Assembly: GCF_964222135.1 (NCBI RefSeq)
Contig: NZ_CAXQBR010000045.1
Span: 62,001-126,000, forward strand
Source: Euzebya sp.
Lineage (GTDB): Bacteria > Actinomycetota > Nitriliruptoria > Euzebyales > Euzebyaceae
Length of the DNA: 64,000 nt
Direction of reading: 5' to 3'
The position numbers and the translations under genes are program-made. The notes beneath the pieces are model-generated. The model saw only the letters and a list, made by a program, of their open reading frames with translations. It made no database searches and was not told the origin of the DNA. Of this stretch, positions 62,471-64,000 are shown piece by piece. Numbering within the stretch: position 1 is the first letter of the stretch; every line of letters begins with the position of its first letter.

Positions 62471-63334
62471 ATGGACGAGATCACCACCACCGCACCCGCC
62501 GCTGACCGCCTCCCGCGCCCCGGCGGAACCCTCGCCTACGACGTCCGCGGCGCCGGCCCCCTGGTCGTGTGCGTGCCCGGCATGGGCGACACGCGGCGGG
62601 ACTACGACGCCCTCGCCGACGCCCTCGTCGCCGCCGGGCACCGCGTCGCCACGCTCGACCTCCGCGGGCACGGGGGATCTGACACGACCTTCACCGACCA
62701 CACCCGCCCCGAGGCCGGCGCGGACGTCGTCGCCCTCGTCGAGCACCTCATCGAGCACCCGGTCGGGCACCCGGCCGAACCGGATGGGCGTGCCCACCTG
62801 ATCGGCTGCTCCTACGGCGCCTCGGCCGTCGCCTGGGCGGCGGGCACCCGCCCAGACCTCGTCGCCGGGCTGACCCTCATCGGCCCGTTCGTCCGGGACC
62901 TCCCCGTCCCCGCCGTCCAGCGCCTCGCCCTGTCGGCGATGCTGGCCCGCCCCTGGGGCGCGCGCGCCTGGACCGCCTGGTTCCGCCGCCTGCACCGCCG
63001 CCCGCCGGCGGACCTCGACGCGAGGGTCGCGCACGTCGGCGCGATGATCCGCGAGCCGGGCCGGCTTGCGGCCCTCCGGGCGATGGCGGCCACCGACTGC
63101 GTCGAGGTCGACGCCGCCCTCGACGGCATCACCGCGCCGACCCTCGTCGTCATGGGGACCGCCGACCCCGACTTCGGTGACCCCGCCGCCGAGGCGGCAG
63201 CCATCGCGGCCCGCGTCGACGGGCGCGCACGCGGACGGGTCCACCTGGTCGAGGGCGCTGGCCACTACCCGCACGTCGAGGCGCCCGACGAGGCGCTCCC
63301 CGCCATCGTCGCCCACGTGGCGGAGACCCGCTGA
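62471..63334 (+). CDS. alpha/beta hydrolase
   Basis: A 287-residue alpha/beta-fold hydrolase. It has VCVPGMGDTRRDY (oxyanion strand), VATLDLRGHGGSD, the nucleophile elbow GCSYGASA (Ser), the acid in VVMGTADPDFGDP and the base in VEGAGHYPHVEAP. The substrate is likely an ester or small lipid; epoxide or haloalkane activity is not indicated by extra motifs. The first gene of a two-gene operon with tetR (TGATG overlap), it is controlled from an AT-rich palindrome directly upstream. The operon logic suggests that the regulator responds to the enzyme's substrate. Confidence 0.92.
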   Translation: MDEITTTAPAADRLPRPGGTLAYDVRGAGPLVVCVPGMGDTRRDYDALADALVAAGHRVATLDLRGHGGSDTTFTDHTRPEAGADVVALVEHLIEHPVGHPAEPDGRAHLIGCSYGASAVAWAAGTRPDLVAGLTLIGPFVRDLPVPAVQRLALSAMLARPWGARAWTAWFRRLHRRPPADLDARVAHVGAMIREPGRLAALRAMAATDCVEVDAALDGITAPTLVVMGTADPDFGDPAAEAAAIAARVDGRARGRVHLVEGAGHYPHVEAPDEALPAIVAHVAETR

Positions 63335-63903
63335 TGCCGCGTCGCGGGGTCACGCGGGACCGCGTCGTCGACGCGGCTGCGGCGCTCGTCGACGCCGGCG
63401 GGCCGGAGGCGGTGACGCTGGCCGCCGTCGCCGACGCGGTCGGGATCCGCACCCCCTCGCTGTACAACCACGTCGAGGGGCTGGCCGGGCTGCGGCGCGA
63501 CCTGGCGGTGCACGCGGTGCGGCAGTTGGGCGGGGCCCTGTCCGCGGCTGCCGACGGGGCGGGGGAGGGGGAGCGGGTGGTCGCCCTCGGCCGCGCCTAC
63601 CGGGGGTTCGCGCTGGCCCACCCCGGCCTGCACGCCATGGCCGTGCGGGCACCCGAGCCCGACGACGCCGAGCACGCCGCCGCCGCCGCAGAGGTCGTCG
63701 ACGTCGTCATCGGTGCGCTCGGCGACCACGGCGTGGGGGGGACCGAGGCGATCCACGCCACCCGCGGGCTCCGCAGCGTCCTGCACGGGTTCGCCGCCAT
63801 CGAGCTCGGCGGCGGCTTCGGGCTGGACGTCGACGTCGACGCGTCCTTCGAGTGGGTGCTCGGCGTGTTCGTGGCCGGCCTCTCCGCCCGGGCTCGCGGC
63901 TGA
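63334..63903 (+). CDS. TetR/AcrR regulator with WHG-type C-terminal domain
   Basis: A 189-residue repressor. The N-terminal helix-turn-helix reads VTRDRVVDAAAALVDAGG, LAAVADAVGIRTPSLYNHVE (recognition helix). The C-terminal domain has YRGFALAHPGLHAMAVRAPE and LRSVLHGFAAIELGGGFGLD, matching the TetR C-terminal WHG group. It overlaps the hydrolase stop by one base. It most likely binds ATACTAA-N5-TTAGTAT at 62446-62464 and so controls its own operon. Confidence 0.93.
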   Translation: MPRRGVTRDRVVDAAAALVDAGGPEAVTLAAVADAVGIRTPSLYNHVEGLAGLRRDLAVHAVRQLGGALSAAADGAGEGERVVALGRAYRGFALAHPGLHAMAVRAPEPDDAEHAAAAAEVVDVVIGALGDHGVGGTEAIHATRGLRSVLHGFAAIELGGGFGLDVDVDASFEWVLGVFVAGLSARARG

Positions 63904-63904
63904 G

Positions 63905-64000
63905 CTACCGGGCGGCCCAGCGCCAGGTCGTCTGCGCGGTCAGGGACTCGCCGCGCGCCAGGGTCACGACCCCCGTGTCGTGGCCGGCGGCCGCCAGGCG
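63905..64000 (-). CDS. C-terminus of a probable aldose 1-epimerase
   Basis: A minus-strand frame stays open from the window edge to TAG at 63905-63907 and encodes 31 residues, ending VVTLARGESLTAQTTWRWAA and Arg. The pattern (hydrophobic-LaPGES-hydrophobic-W) is that of the last strand of aldose 1-epimerase-like proteins. It is convergent with tetR, with 1 bp between stop codons. Only the tail is visible, so the family call is tentative. Confidence 0.5.
   Translation of the reverse strand, partial: RLAAAGHDTGVVTLARGESLTAQTTWRWAAR

Overview
This is a very GC-rich bacterial chromosome segment with strong G/C third-position preference and many GTG starts. Its gene content points to an actinobacterium: a cysteine desulfurase-mnmA pair near NAD-dependent ligA, gatCAB, an ilvBNC operon with a peptide attenuator, a PASTA-less Pkn-type kinase, and many genes that look leaderless. 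The GH57 branching enzyme, the crtE-crtI-crtB-fni operon and the two GGDEF/EAL proteins would suit a deep-branching lineage such as Nitriliruptoria/Euzebyales, but that placement is inference. I see no prophage, transposase, CRISPR array, rRNA or tRNA. The window is ordinary core chromosome with unusual short repeats in several intergenic gaps.

Layout. 1-2.4 kb: end of an enoyl-CoA hydratase, a methyltransferase and a hexapeptide acyltransferase. 2.4-13.6 kb: a class A penicillin-binding protein and a GNAT enzyme (divergent), a membrane-anchored protein with two C-terminal beta-sandwich-like repeats, a GH57 alpha-glucan branching enzyme coupled to a methyltransferase, a Ser/Thr kinase, a fructosamine-kinase-like protein and a secreted subtilase with no standard start codon. 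13.8-17.5 kb: etfB-etfA and a divergent adenylate-forming enzyme. 17.5-27 kb: a small acidic protein with glutamate dehydrogenase, cysteine desulfurase, mnmA, an aldo/keto reductase, a MarR-GNAT fusion regulator, an SDR, a 49-residue membrane protein and ligA. 27-34.7 kb: a Bat-like operon (anchored protein, MoxR, DUF58, VWA) and gatCAB. 34.7-39.5 kb: a four-gene isoprenoid/carotenoid operon. 39.5-45.7 kb: a secreted GH3 enzyme, then the ilv leader and ilvB-ilvN-ilvC and a membrane protein. 45.7-52.1 kb: a CGNR regulator with a divergent 45-residue basic protein, then two GGDEF/EAL proteins flanking a DUF3152 metalloprotease-like protein. 52.2-57.8 kb: serA, and an ABC transporter-histidine kinase-response regulator operon. 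57.9-64 kb: an SDR, an MFS transporter, a frameshifted malQ, an alpha/beta hydrolase-TetR pair behind an AT-rich operator, and the end of a probable aldose 1-epimerase.

How the genes work together. Clear units are: ilvBNC (branched-chain amino acids, controlled by a leader peptide with Ile-Leu-Val-Val codons); gatCAB (Gln-tRNA/Asn-tRNA amidation); crtE-crtI-crtB-fni (isomerised C5 units to C20 to phytoene and its desaturation); the MoxR/DUF58/VWA operon (probable envelope chaperone system); the four-gene ABC/two-component operon with overlapping stops and starts; and alpha-glucan enzymes (GH57, malQ). The most unusual material is non-coding: a dispersed 14-bp motif in inverted arrays, one array bracketed by copies of the neighbouring gene's 3' end; five 13-bp iterons; a 72-bp repeat carrying 12-bp palindromes; and a large hairpin upstream of the ilv leader.
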